A DNA stretch of 64,000 bases. Source: Tigriopus japonicus. Its lineage: Eukaryota; Arthropoda; Copepoda; Harpacticoida; Harpacticidae. Below the pieces are notes generated by a model. The model worked only from the letters and a program-made list of their open reading frames with translations, was not told the DNA's origin and made no database searches. The stretch is from contig CM021317.1 of NCBI GenBank assembly GCA_010645155.1, positions 5,345,123 to 5,409,122 on the forward strand, written 5' to 3'. This document shows, piece after piece, positions 1-11,800 of the stretch. Positions within the stretch are counted from its first letter, which is position 1, and each line of letters opens with the position of its first letter. A program made the position numbers and the translations under genes.

Positions 1-3000
1 GGGTACCATGTCAGGATGTCACGTCAACTTGTCCGCATGAAGATGGCATCAAGTGCCACCGGATTATCTAGGCCAGGAGGGACTTCTCGAATCTCAGGTT
101 TCTACTTGAACGATTACTAGTTGAGTTCGCTCTAGAACACAATTTACGTCAGTGAACGAACGACTGAACGGTCTAGTTCAATCAATCTTGTCCAAGGTAT
201 GGGTGTGGCACCATTGGTGTGTGTGTGTGAGCAAGCCAATCCGACAGCAATCTGGACCATGTTCAATTACTGGTTAGTTGCTTCGATTTTTCACACATGA
301 CTCATACACATTGGATATGGATCCTTAGATCTCGAGATGCTCTTACTCATCATCTGTCAAGGTTTTCCAAAGAGGACATGAAATGAATCACGTTTCCAAT
401 GGCTATGGATGGCAAAACATAAATCATCCCTATTTCGAACTACCCTTGTACCAACGCCTATGGCTAATTAGTTCTCCCTCTAGGGACACATGGGAAGTTA
501 CGGCTTTTTGATGGCTTTAAATGCCGATTGAAGAAGGCACGAGCCGCCTATTGAAGTGCTTCATGGGTGTGCAGAAGGCCCGAGGAGGCTGCCTTTCCTT
601 CCCATGGGCGTGTGGGAAACAGTGTGATCTGTTGGGGGGTGCGGTATTTACCTCATGTTGATAATGGTGTGGCGACCACGTCTTCAAGCTGCCAAAATAG
701 GGTGCGGGACCACAAAGGGCCGCACAGGTTCACTTGGCATTCACAGGGCCGACCCCCGGGCGTTTTACGGGGGAAGGAAGGTGGAAGACCTGAAACACTT
801 CACTGGGAACACTTAGAGGGCCTTTTTCACGGTTTTTCCTCCCTCGCCTTTCCCTTCTTTTCCCAATTTTGCACCCTTTGGAGTTGTGGCCACTACTATT
901 ACCACCAACACTAAAGAGTAGGACCCACGGCTGACTACTGTGTATTTAGAAGCTTGGATGTCGCTGCTGCTGCCACAACCGCTACAACAACAACAACAAC
1001 AACAACAACTACAGCAACATCAAGAAGATGTGGAAGAAGAGTCGCCGTTGTCGACTGATGTAGCTGCTGGGGCCGTCCGGTTTGGTGGAGGTCTCTTTCG
1101 CTCTAGACTCAGTTTCTTTCCGTGCCTTTAGTCTTTCTCTTTCTGAGTCTCCTGCCTCTTTTTCCTGCTTCTCTTTCTCTGTCTCTCTTTCTCCCTCTCG
1201 AGGAGTTCTTTTGACTTGAGAGAGTGAGTTGAGTCAGGAGGAGGCTTCCCAGTTCTGGCAAAATTTGCCCTAATGTTGTTCTCTCTTCAACCTCCCTGGC
1301 ATCGTCGCTTGTAGTAAAGCCCATCGATAACTAACCAAGAGGATGGGACCTTATGTTTTTTGGCATTGTGTTTGATAGTCTAAAAGGGACGTATCGAAAA
1401 AACGACAACATTTTATTTTGTACTCATTGGGTGTAGCTTATGAATATTAAATGCATCATTCTGTTATTTTCATCTATCTCTTTTAGTCTATTATGTGAGC
1501 ATTCCCTTGGGCAAATAACAAGTTCAATCTTTCTCAACTATGTCCAATTGACTCCTTATTCCCATTTTTCTACGTAAACAAAAGAATCTAATGGTATTTC
1601 AATTAATATTGACATTAACATTAAAAATTAATAATTGACATTAATAGAATGACAAAGGAGCTATTTATGTTTGTACATCTCCTTACCAAAATGATCATCA
1701 TTTAAACCATCCAATGAAATGGAAAAGTTCAGGCCATACAACTTAAGAGGCCATCTACAGTAAAGTTTTTAGGGACAAAGCATGCAATGAAGAATCCACC
1801 ATGACTACAGAATCACAGTTTCAAAGAAAAGTTCTTGGCTTAATTATATCTCTATCAGATCTGTGAATTTCATATTTTTGTATTTTGTATATATAGTGTG
1901 TGGTAATCTCATTGAATACTGCTAATGTTACAAAACATTGAAACAATTCTAAGAGGAAAAACGTGTTACCCCCGCCGGCAACCTGTTTTGTTTGTTTGAC
2001 GATTACTTTTGATCACCTTCTTGTGCCAAGTAACAGAAACAATTTTTCTTTGGTTACTGAACTCTCCTTAACATGTTACAATCTTTCAAATACTTCTTAT
2101 GTAGTTTCGCCGTATGCATTTTTGCCCAAGATTGGCTACTTTATGGGTCGTTTTGGACAAAGCGCCAGGTGAGCTTTGTGGCCTCTAGTAAGCAATCCTC
2201 GAGTACATCTACAACTGCGAATGCCTCCTCCACCACCGGCACCACCACCGTCAACAACAACATCTCAGGCCATGGACAACGCGGACGAGGACTCCAGTGA
2301 AGAGCGTCTCCCCTTTGCTCAAGCTTACCAACACCGAGTTGTCCAAGTCCAAGCCAAGGGCGGGGATGGATGACGACTGACGATCGTCTACCGCGTGCAC
2401 GCCAACAAAGTTACCCTCAAATCGGCCTCCACTCACGGAATCTTTGAATGAGCACGAAAAACGTCGACGGACCAGCGAACTACATACATACGCACACGGG
2501 GATGGATGAGCTTCGGGACTTAGGAAGACAAAAAGGCAGCTGTTGAAGCCCCTCAAACTTGGCTGAAGTGGCTGGCGATGAACCTGGCCATGGGTTTGGA
2601 AGAGAGAAAGGCACCTCTGATCAGGGACTCTGGTTTGGGTACCTCATGGCGTTCAATTTGAAGCAAAAGCACGTGATGTTTCTCATCATTTGCATTAACA
2701 TTTCCCGCATTTCACCAACTTTTGCCTGTTTTTGATTTATTTATTTATTTTTTGATCAACTGAATGATGATAGATCAAAGACAGAAATACCCTGACCTCA
2801 CCCATTCTTGTGGGACGATATTGACATGGAGGGCGAGGAAAAGCCGGGTCGCCGAAAGTTGGGCCTGCGAAATTCATTCACACATGATGAGTAACTCTAC
2901 GAGTAGGCCTGGATGTTGGCAAGAAATGATGCTATTGGCACCGGCTTTTAAGATCGTGTAAGAATGATACAAACCCCAATTTTGTCTTGGGTAACATCCA

Positions 3001-3145
3001 ATCTGATCCATAATGAGAGTCGTTCCTTGGATAAATCTTTGCATCATTGATTTAATTTGACAAGAAACCCCATTGGAACTAAATTCTAAACCGGAACTAA
3101 AAAACTACTGTGCTGAACATTCATAAAAAATGTCTCAAACCTTAA
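1..3145. other. Upstream region without a confident gene
   Basis: No recognisable conserved protein was found here. There is a short GT run near 219, a CAA-rich stretch near 985-1020 that would encode polyglutamine, and a CT-rich tract at about 1131-1200. The segment 560-1320 is visibly richer in G and C than what follows. A proline/threonine-rich open stretch at about 2220-2373 could be part of an exon, but nothing supports a gene around it. The region may hold the promoter or missing 5' exons of the FANCL gene; no upstream exon could be identified. Confidence 0.5.
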
Positions 3146-3265
3146 CAAGACCCGAACCTTGTTCAAGGGTATCGGCAATTTGGGACTAAAATCTTTTTTG
3201 CCACAACTGACAGGAAAATAAAGTTATTGGAGGTTGCGCGATCAGGTCCCTTATGTTCCTTTGTT

Positions 3266-4207
3266 ATGAAGTCAGGATCAACAAAAAATAAACCAAGGCA
3301 TGCTCCAAGTGTAAAACCTAAAACTATGAGTGCAATAATTAGGTCCATCGATCTCTTGCTAGACCGTTGTCCCAGTAGGGAGTTCGAAAATAATCCGGAT
3401 AAAAGTCGAATATCGAAGAGGAAACAGACCGTTCTCAAGCAGCTTCAAGATGTTCCATTGGAACATTTGCAGGAGTTGGCGTCTGATTTCTCTCAGATCA
3501 CATTTCGTCATCCCGATGGCTACCGTCTAGAATTAAAGCTTGGTTTAGACTTTCCCGAAGTCCCTCCTCAATGTTCCTCCGAAGATCTACCGCAAGCTTT
3601 GGATCTAAGTCATTGGACCCCATTGTCTACCCTTCAAGATGTGTACGAACTGTTCTTAGAACAAATGGAACACTCGGGGCCTGTTTTGGCCCAACTCAAC
3701 GAATTCGACGGACAAACTTGGGTCTTAGAGAAATCCCATTTTTCCCGAAGAGTCGTGATTTCGCCACTCGTTTCTGTTCAAATTGCATTGGACCCACTGG
3801 ATCCGAATTGTTTGGAGGAAACACCCAGTCTTCGATTTTTGGGTCCGGACATCAAAGTTCAGGAGTACATGGAAAGACTTGCAGAGCGGAAACATCTCTT
3901 TGACCCAGAGCGAAATATGTTGGCAAATTTAGAGAAGATCCTGGAACTGGAATTTCCTCATCCAGAAGAAATCGAAAAAGAAGATTTCAAAATTGAATGC
4001 TGCATTTGCTTCTCTCATCATTTGGGATCGGCATTGCCGGATTTGCGATGTCCTTTCCCCAAATGCCATCGTGCCTTTCATGTGGAATGTCTTTATGAAT
4101 GGTTGAGGGGAACCTGTGACAATAAAACCATGCATAATTTCATTCATGGCTCTTGTCCGTATTGTCAGAACTCTATTACTTGCCCTTGTCCCAAAGACAA
4201 TCCTTAA
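3266..4207 (+). CDS. FANCL: FANCL-like E3 ubiquitin ligase (Fanconi anemia group L), probably partial at the N terminus
   Basis: FANCL is the catalytic RING subunit of the Fanconi anemia core complex; with the E2 UBE2T it monoubiquitinates FANCD2-FANCI during interstrand crosslink repair in the nucleus. The C-terminal RING-like domain is clear: a CCIC pair, then CPFPKCHRAFHVECLYEWLRG, then a closing CPYCQ. The preceding 200 residues align with the FANCL central URD region, including a conserved TWVLE and a DPLDPN/DP(E)RN spacing. Human FANCL is 375 residues; the first in-frame ATG here gives 313. The frame is open upstream to 3146 without an ATG, so the true start may be in an unseen exon. 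The N-terminal ELF domain is not recognisable. The visible coding region has no intron. PYROXD1 starts 41 bases downstream on the same strand. Identity is firm; the start is not. Confidence 0.85.
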   Translation: MKSGSTKNKPRHAPSVKPKTMSAIIRSIDLLLDRCPSREFENNPDKSRISKRKQTVLKQLQDVPLEHLQELASDFSQITFRHPDGYRLELKLGLDFPEVPPQCSSEDLPQALDLSHWTPLSTLQDVYELFLEQMEHSGPVLAQLNEFDGQTWVLEKSHFSRRVVISPLVSVQIALDPLDPNCLEETPSLRFLGPDIKVQEYMERLAERKHLFDPERNMLANLEKILELEFPHPEEIEKEDFKIECCICFSHHLGSALPDLRCPFPKCHRAFHVECLYEWLRGTCDNKTMHNFIHGSCPYCQNSITCPCPKDNP

Positions 4208-4248
4208 GTCAACTTATCTCTTATTTCTATCTTCATTCTAGAGACAAA
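4208..4248 (+). other. Acceptor-like intercistronic gap between FANCL and PYROXD1
   Basis: The 41 bases between the FANCL stop and the PYROXD1 ATG are pyrimidine-rich and end in TTCATTCTAG (AG at 4240-4241), eight bases before the ATG. That is a good splice acceptor with no matching donor needed by the PYROXD1 coding exons. No AATAAA lies in the gap; one occurs inside the end of the FANCL coding sequence at about 4122. It could be a trans-splice acceptor or the end of a 5'UTR intron whose donor lies within or upstream of FANCL. Confidence 0.5.
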
Positions 4249-5828
4249 ATGGAGAAATATTCCTTCATTGTTGTGGGTGGCGGTATTGCGGGTGTGTCTT
4301 GTGTTGAAATGTTGTGCCACTTGCGTCCCGATAAGCGGGTTCTTCTGATCACAGCCTCTCAATTGGTTAAGGCAGTGGCCAATGTCAGTCAACTCACCCA
4401 AATCCTGTGCTCATTCGATGTTGAAGAGCAGGATTATGGAGAATTCTCGGGAAAATTCCCAAACTTGACCGTTGTCCAAGACACAGTTCAAGAAATCATC
4501 CCTGAAGATCATCAAATTTGTACAACTAAAGGTCGCAGGTTCCAATATGACAAATTGTGCCTTTGCCATGGGGCTAGACCCAAGTTGATGTCAGGTAATC
4601 TTTAACCTTAGATTTGGTGTCATCAAAGATTTGACTAAGGTAATTCTAATTTTCAGATAATGAGTTTGTCTTAGGAATCCGAGATACAGAATCCGTCCAA
4701 GTGTTCCAAAATAAGCTCAAAGAGGCCTCGAGAGTGGTGATTGTAGGTGAGTTGATGTTTTGGACCACCTCAAGGGGCGCTTCGAGCCCAGTTGATCTTT
4801 ACCTTTTTCATTCAGGCAATGGCGGAATAGCAACTGAACTTGTTCACGAACTAAAGGGGATTGACGTAATCTGGGTTATCAAGGATGAAACCATCTCCGC
4901 CACATTTGTGGACCCTGGAGCTGGGCAGTTCTTTTTGGACAGTCTCGAAGAAGATCAAAGAGAAAAGCCCCCTGAAGTTTGCAAGCGAATGAAGTATTCC
5001 GCCCGAGATTTGGCGCCAATTTCGAGTTCTTGTTGCGGTAGTGCGCTCGGTCCTGATTGGCATCACAACATTCAAACTTTTGGCGCCAAACTTGAATCTA
5101 CATCGAAGAAAGTTAATGTTGAATTCAAAAGTGAAGTCAAGAGAGTTCTTAACCGTAGTCAGTTCCTAGAGTGCGGCCTTAAAGAGAATGATAAATGGCA
5201 TTCCACCCGTGAATGGAACGTTTACATTGAATTGGACAATGGGACCGTGTTTGGAAGTGATTTTGTAGTGTCAGCCACGGGAGTAACCCCCAATAGTGAT
5301 ATGATCAGTGGGAATCTCTTTGAAAAGGCCCCTGATTTTGGAATCAAAGTTGATGATAATTTTCAAACCAATGTACATGATGTTTTCGCAGCGGGTGATG
5401 TCTGCACCACTACGTGGAACAATGCTCAACATTGGTTTCAAATGAGATTGTGGACCCAAGCGAGACAAATGGGATTGCATGTGGGACAATGCATGAATGC
5501 TTCATTGGAGAACCGTGTTCAACCATTGGACTTCAGTTTCGAAATGTTCACCCACGTGACCAAGTTCTTTGGATACAAAGTGGTTCTTCTCGGACTCTTC
5601 AACGGTCAAACTCTGAATCAAGAGTACGAAATTCTCTTGAGGGTTACCAAAGGTCAGGAATATGTTAAGACCATCATGAAAGATGGTCGAATGCATGGAG
5701 CCATTCTGATCGGGGAAACAGACTTGGAAGAGACTTTTGAAAATCTCATTCTCAATCAAATGGATCTATCTTCTTATGGTGAAGACCTTCTGAATCCAAA
5801 CATTGATATAGAAGACTACTTTGATTGA
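4249..5828 (+). CDS. PYROXD1: PYROXD1, class I pyridine nucleotide-disulfide oxidoreductase-like flavoprotein
   Basis: PYROXD1 is a FAD/NAD(P)H oxidoreductase linked in animals to redox protection of the tRNA ligase complex. Three exons are in phase: 4249-4594, 4657-4746 and 4816-5828, giving 482 residues (human about 500). The FAD-binding Rossmann motif VVGGGIAGVSC lies at the N terminus. The NAD(P)H-binding motif VIVGNGGIATEL is completed exactly across the exon 2/3 junction, which confirms the splicing. The second FAD contact is AAGDVCTT near residue 330. The family lacks the CxxC redox pair of true disulfide reductases, and none is seen here. Introns are 62 and 69 bases with GT..AG ends. 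The gene is sandwiched between FANCL and RCC1L with very short gaps. Identity confident. Confidence 0.93.
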
Positions 5829-5892
5829 AATAGAAAGATTGTTATGATTATATTTGCAAATGAAAGGCATCAAAAGGAATGCTTGTTTTCAG
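5829..5892 (+). other. Acceptor-like intercistronic gap between PYROXD1 and RCC1L
   Basis: These 64 bases separate the PYROXD1 stop from the preferred RCC1L start. They end in GCTTGTTTTCAG directly abutting the ATG at 5893. An earlier in-frame ATG at 5860 is also open, but the strong acceptor favours 5893. No polyadenylation hexamer is visible in the gap. Same interpretation as for the FANCL-PYROXD1 gap: trans-splice site or 5'UTR intron end. Confidence 0.5.
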
Positions 5893-8800
5893 ATGCTTCA
5901 AAATAGGGTTTCCAAGAGGATCGGAACCAGGGCAATGTCCATATTTCGTTCTCGAGCCGAAGAAGAAAAACTAAATAGAGCTAGGATAAAGAGGCGCCAA
6001 CCGTTATACCCAGTCGATCCCGATGCAGAAAAAGATGTTCCAAGTGAGTCTCGCCAATCCTTTTTTTAGTCTTATTTCATTAAACCTTTTATTCAGTTTA
6101 CGAGTATGGATCATCCTCACCCATGCTTCGGGTTTATACTTGGGGAATGGCATGCTATGGGGCCTTGGGGGTTCCAAACTACATCAGAAAGAGATTCAGT
6201 AAAAACAGTCAAGGCTTTGAAGCAATGCATTATCCGAATCGATGTCCACTGGCAGAAAAACGAAAGACCACGAGCATTGCGTGTGGCCACGGATTTACTG
6301 TATTTGGCATTAAAGACCCGACCTATCACATCTTAGGAACTGGGATCAACACAGATGGACAAATTGGTAAGTGGTATTCAATTGGTTCATGTTCATCTGA
6401 AGGCTGGAAATTGCATTTTGGAAATGTACATTTAACACTTAGTTTTGGGTTCTGGGTGTTCTATTTTAGAATGCAACAAACAAAAACTGGGATTGCGTTA
6501 GGAAATTTGCGATTCCCAAACGCTATGAAATATGCAGATCTCACCGAAATGAAACTGAGGAATGCGGAATTGAGTTCAGAAAACTAACGGAGAGTCCCAA
6601 AGTTAATCTAAGATTCGTTCGTCGTTTGGACCTTGCAATTTGAAATGACTTTTTTGAAAAATATCCCATGTTAAGACACAATACAGTCAACTTCGGATAT
6701 AAGGGACCCGGCGGGACCACCGAAATTCGTCCCTTATATCCGACCGAAATTGCATGGAAATCGATCATCCGGACCTTCCAAAACAGTCCCTTATAAGCGA
6801 AAATCCTTTATATCTGGGTCCCTTACATCCAAAGTTGACTGTATTATCAAAGTCTCTAACAGGAACTTTGGTAAGTTAATGCACTTCGATCAGAGTTGAG
6901 TAATTTATAAAAAGTCTTTGTGATGTACTTGAGTTCCGTTCAGCTACGGTTTAAGATTGGTAGTCGCTAAAAATGTCAAATACCAAAGTTGAAACCAAGT
7001 AAAAAAGACTTAATTCAGTGTAATCGTAAATGATTATCTTCATTTGAAGGCTTAATCATTTTCTGAAATTGGGAGTTTTTGAAGTTATTTAAAGATTTTT
7101 AGATTTGTCGAAGGTGTCCAATTATGGAACTTCATCTAAAGCCTTTTTTTGCTCTTCAAGAACCCGAGAGTGTCTCGCAATTGAGAGTTACATTTTTCTT
7201 ATTCAAAATTTTCAACTTTCACAATGTTAGGTCGCCAACTAAAAAACACATTCCAATCGTTTTCATGAACGACAACACGTGACTGCTTGATTGGAATGCA
7301 ATTCAAAAAATATAATTTGTACCGTTTCAATCTCGTTCTTGAATACACCCCCATTGCCGGATATAATGGTTAAACGTTAGTCTATAGAAAGACGCATTTT
7401 TACTGAGTTGTAGTTGCTCCTCGAAAGATTTAATAAGAGCCACGAAATTATTTTATCTTGAGTCAGTCTTCTGAAGTTTATGTAATATTTTATGACAGAT
7501 ATCCATGAATTGATGGAAACGTTAGTAGCAATTCGAAGGTCACAATCCAAATGTGACCCCAAAAATGTAAATCGACCCCAAAGTTTGTCTGGTCCAGAAA
7601 CAATGAAGTAAGAAATCCAAACATTTTGCATGCTTCTGGAAAATGCACGATTTTTTAATTGATTTTAGGAATTCAAAATGGAGATTTACCGCTTTTGAGC
7701 AAATATTATTTTATATATTTTATTGAGAGACAAACTTGTTAAAAACATTTGTGCAGCCATTTTGAGAAATGTAACGAATTCATACTTTTTCCAGATCATT
7801 CTTAACGGGACAAGCAATTTCTCCAGATTTTTTTGAAATTGTCCCAATTTTGTAAATTAAAAATTGCAGATATTTGTTATTAAATTGTTAATTATATATT
7901 GCAAGTCTCTGGTGGCCCGAAGATAAACTGAATATTTTTCGTTGCAACTATAATGTATAATGTCGGCTTGTTTCCTAACTTTGATTTTGACTGATGAACT
8001 AACCTTTTTCCAGAAAAGTTTCAAGGGAACATTAGAATTTTGCCTCATTTTTTGAAATTTTCTCCATTTTTGTAATTTTGGACAAAAATGGAAGAATTTG
8101 GTAAATGCCTTGTAAAATAATATTAACTACTTTCTTCTAAACGCGCAAAAATGTTGTTGGTAAAAGCCTATACAGTATTTCTGCGAATTTTGACCGTTAT
8201 GAGTCATGGAAAAATCATGTACCTTATAAAAGCCAAAACGTTCCACACCACATCATTCTGACTCTGCAAGTGTTCTCTAAATATTAATATATTTTTTTGA
8301 GCAACATATTTACTTCCAACATATTGGATTTTGACGAGTTTCTGACGCTTGACGTCCATTTCTTTTAAACGTGCAGAGGTCGCCCCACACACCTTTTCTA
8401 TTAAAATTATGAGTCCAAACAAGGTCGCCTACCAACAAAACATGTAAAATAGCATCTACTCGTGACAGATAATTCTTCATTTCGATTTTTAACATACATC
8501 CGAAAATATTGTAGCAATTTATGTACTTGCCGTAACTATACATTTTAGCGAGTTTCTAACACATTCTAACTTTAATCTGGATACCCCTCGTAGTTTCAAT
8601 TTTCGTGCAACATATCAATGTGCTCGCGGGTCAATGCCCTGAAGTTGCGGAATTTTTTGACGTTACAGGGTGCGATACTAAGATATGTAAATAAGGGCTA
8701 ATTGCCAACTTATTTAAATTTCTTACCACCTCTTTGATATGAAATATTGATCTGATGATTGAGTTTGTCTAAATGGCAATAATTTAAGTGGCAAAATATT

Positions 8801-11800
8801 TCCAGGTTACCACACGGCAAGGAAAGATCATCCCTTGGAACTACTAATCGCCCCTGTCCCAACAGCCTTGAATATACGTAAAGGTCACAACGTCAAAAGC
8901 ATAGGCTGTGGGCGTGCCCACACTGTTGTACTTTCATCTGATAATCAGGTGTTTTCAATCGGTAACAATGCCTATGGTCAGTGTGGCCGACCCGTTGTGC
9001 CCAATGAAGACTATTTTCGGAATCGAGTCATCCATACTGTGAAGGGACCTTGGGAATTGTCGGGTGAAGATGAAGCCATTGTGGATGTTGTTTGTGGCCA
9101 AGATCACACGTAAGTGAGAATAATGAAGGCAGCATTCTAGTTATTTATAGAAATGCAACCTGAGATAGAGAGCGACAAGCTTTGTCCACAAATAGAGGGG
9201 GTTGAGTAACGTTGATACCTATGGAAGAAGATAGTACTTTCAAGGATTTGGATTTGTTGCGTTTCATTCTGAGTAGGCCTCGCAGATATATTTAGCCTTT
9301 ATAAAAAGAAAGTTCTTTAATGTTTTTGTCGGATTCCTTTAGGTTTTTCCTAAGCACTCAAGGCCGATTGTTTTCGTGTGGTTGGGGCGCTGATGGACAA
9401 TTGGGTTGTGGAAATTATGACTCCAAACACACGCCTACACTCATTGAAGGAAACCTTAAAGGAGAAAAAGTAGTGAAAGTGGCTTCTTCAGCTGATTGTG
9501 TGCTTGCTCTAACAGGTAATCAATTGATTAATTGATCGTTCATTCATTTGTGTACGTGTTACCTTTTTTTCACTACTTTTTATGTGCTTTGATTCTAATC
9601 TCTTGCCCCTTCTTTATTTATTTTCATTGTTTCCTTCATTTTTTGTGGCACAAAATATTTATAATTTTGAGATGTCATAAGTTGAAGTCGGATTGCTAAA
9701 ATTATTTTTTTTCTTTTGTTTGTGGCGGTGGATTTTTATTACCGCTACAAGGAATGGGATTCCCTGTAAAGAGAGTCAATGATTAATATAGTTTACATAA
9801 TTAAGGTTTATACGAAATTTGATCTACCAATGAGTTCCTGTTGGCAGATCTGTACAACCCTTGAATAGTGGGTTGGTCAGGAATAGTATTTAAAAATTTG
9901 TCCAATCTTGCCTTGAATGCTATACTTTAACATTGATAACATATGATGATAACATATACTTTTAACATTGATTTCCTTTGACTGATGTAGAGCGAGGATA
10001 AAAAAGTTTTTCCCTGCAGAGTAGAAATTCTAGACGTTTTACGGTGTAGGTCAGCTGGTGTCAGCTAAACACAAGCACTAAAGGAGAGTTAGCTGCGTCA
10101 ACCGTCTAGAATTTCTACTTTGCAAGAAAAAACCTTCAAAATCCACCCAATACAGGACATGGCACTACTTCTTTCCACCAAGGAAAATAGACCAATAAAA
10201 TTGCACTGAAGTATTTTTTGGGCTTTCGACTTCCGCTACATAGAATGCAATTCCCTGTAAACAAATAAATCATGGTAAGAATTTATTCAATCAACCTTGA
10301 TATGTAATTTGATCTATCAACAAGTTATTGTTGGCAGTTTTGGACAACCCTTGAATTGGAAATAGTATTTAACAAATTGTCCAATCGTGCGTTAAATGCT
10401 GTAAGAGGATCATCTCCTACATATTCCCGAAGAAGACAAATAGGCAACAAATTGAACAATGAAGGAGCCCGATAAAGAAGAGAGGATGACTTCATTGATC
10501 GAACTAGCCTCGATTCCTTGGGATTTGGAGATGCTCTCAGAGTGCAAGTTATGGAGTTTAAAAACTAGGTTCCTAAAGTTATTACTTACCCTTGGTCTCA
10601 TCATAAATGCTGTTTAAAGGGTAAAACGGAAGTTTTTGTCGATTTCAAAGCTTTGTAAACTTTGAAACGCGTAGAATAAACAAGTTATTAATGCTGATAT
10701 TCCCTTAATATTTGTGCTGCTTTGTGTTGTTAATGTTTCACTATAAAATTGTCCTATTTCATGTGAATTCCGAACACGTCGTTGAAAAATATTTAAAGCT
10801 CTTGAAGTTTTCACTCGTTAAAAAAATATAAAGCAAACAGAAAAGTAGTGAAAGCGAAATAAAATATCTCAGAAAGCTTATAATTTGGCATTACATTTTT
10901 GCAATGAAATTGAGCACATTTTGTGGGCAGATCATTTGTAGTCAAGTAATATAAAATCATTCAAAGACTCTTTAATGCTGAGACACATCTTTTAAAAATG
11001 GTAACCCTTTTCGATCCGGTGCCACACATGTGCAGGATAGCCTAAAATAGGGGTGTTATGCTTTGACCGAATACAATTTTGCCTCTAAAATTGAGTTTTT
11101 TAAATGTCGAAATAGCGTATCCAATGGAGAAAAATATTCGGCCAAGTATTAGTACCCGTGGGTCCAAGAGAGTTGACATTATTTTTTGGATCAAAGCATG
11201 GTGCCAAGGCTTACAAATATTCCCTATTGGCATTAATGAGCATCATGAAATGTCAACGCTTAAAGAGGATTTAGTATACTTTATTACTTTCACGGAAAGA
11301 ATGCCACTGATAAGCCGATAGACGCGAAAAACCCTGTTCAAGTGGCTATTAACGTGATTTCCTGCTTTCCGACCACCCACATCCAAAATTGGTTCTTAAC
11401 TGCGCTTTTGCCTCACTGACATTTGTTATCTTTTTCAGATCAAGGTGAAGTATTTGGTTGGGGAAACTCAGAGTACGGCCAGTTAGCATCTGTTACCGAT
11501 GAGCAACAGATCAATACCCCTCACAAGCTGAATACACAAGGTTTGGGCCAAATCAAGGATATCGCTTGTGGTGGAACCATCTGCTTGATTTTAAATGGTA
11601 AGTTGTTTGATGTATGCCTTTGACAATTCGTGTAAGTGATCATCAGCTGTGGTCAGGGAATCGATTGTCATTATGACCCTAAATATGCCTGGGCCTGCCT
11701 GAGGGAAATTGCTCATTGAAATTTAAATTACAGTACTGCAATGCATAATTTTTATAGCATTTAAGGCAGGATTGGACAAATTTTTTAATACTATTCCTGA

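Noticed and set aside
940..1131. Polyglutamine-containing open frame
   Set aside because: Simple CAA repeat with no conserved flanks, no ATG at the frame start and no splice context.
2176..2373. Proline/threonine-rich open stretch that might be an exon
   Set aside because: Low complexity, several overlapping frames equally open, no partner exon found.
3130..3213. A possible first FANCL mini-exon (ATG at 3130) and 45-base intron ending at CTGACAG
   Set aside because: The donor and acceptor look plausible but the resulting phase does not enter the FANCL frame.
5860..5892. Earlier in-frame ATG for RCC1L
   Set aside because: A strong acceptor immediately precedes the ATG at 5893, and that start gives exactly the family length.
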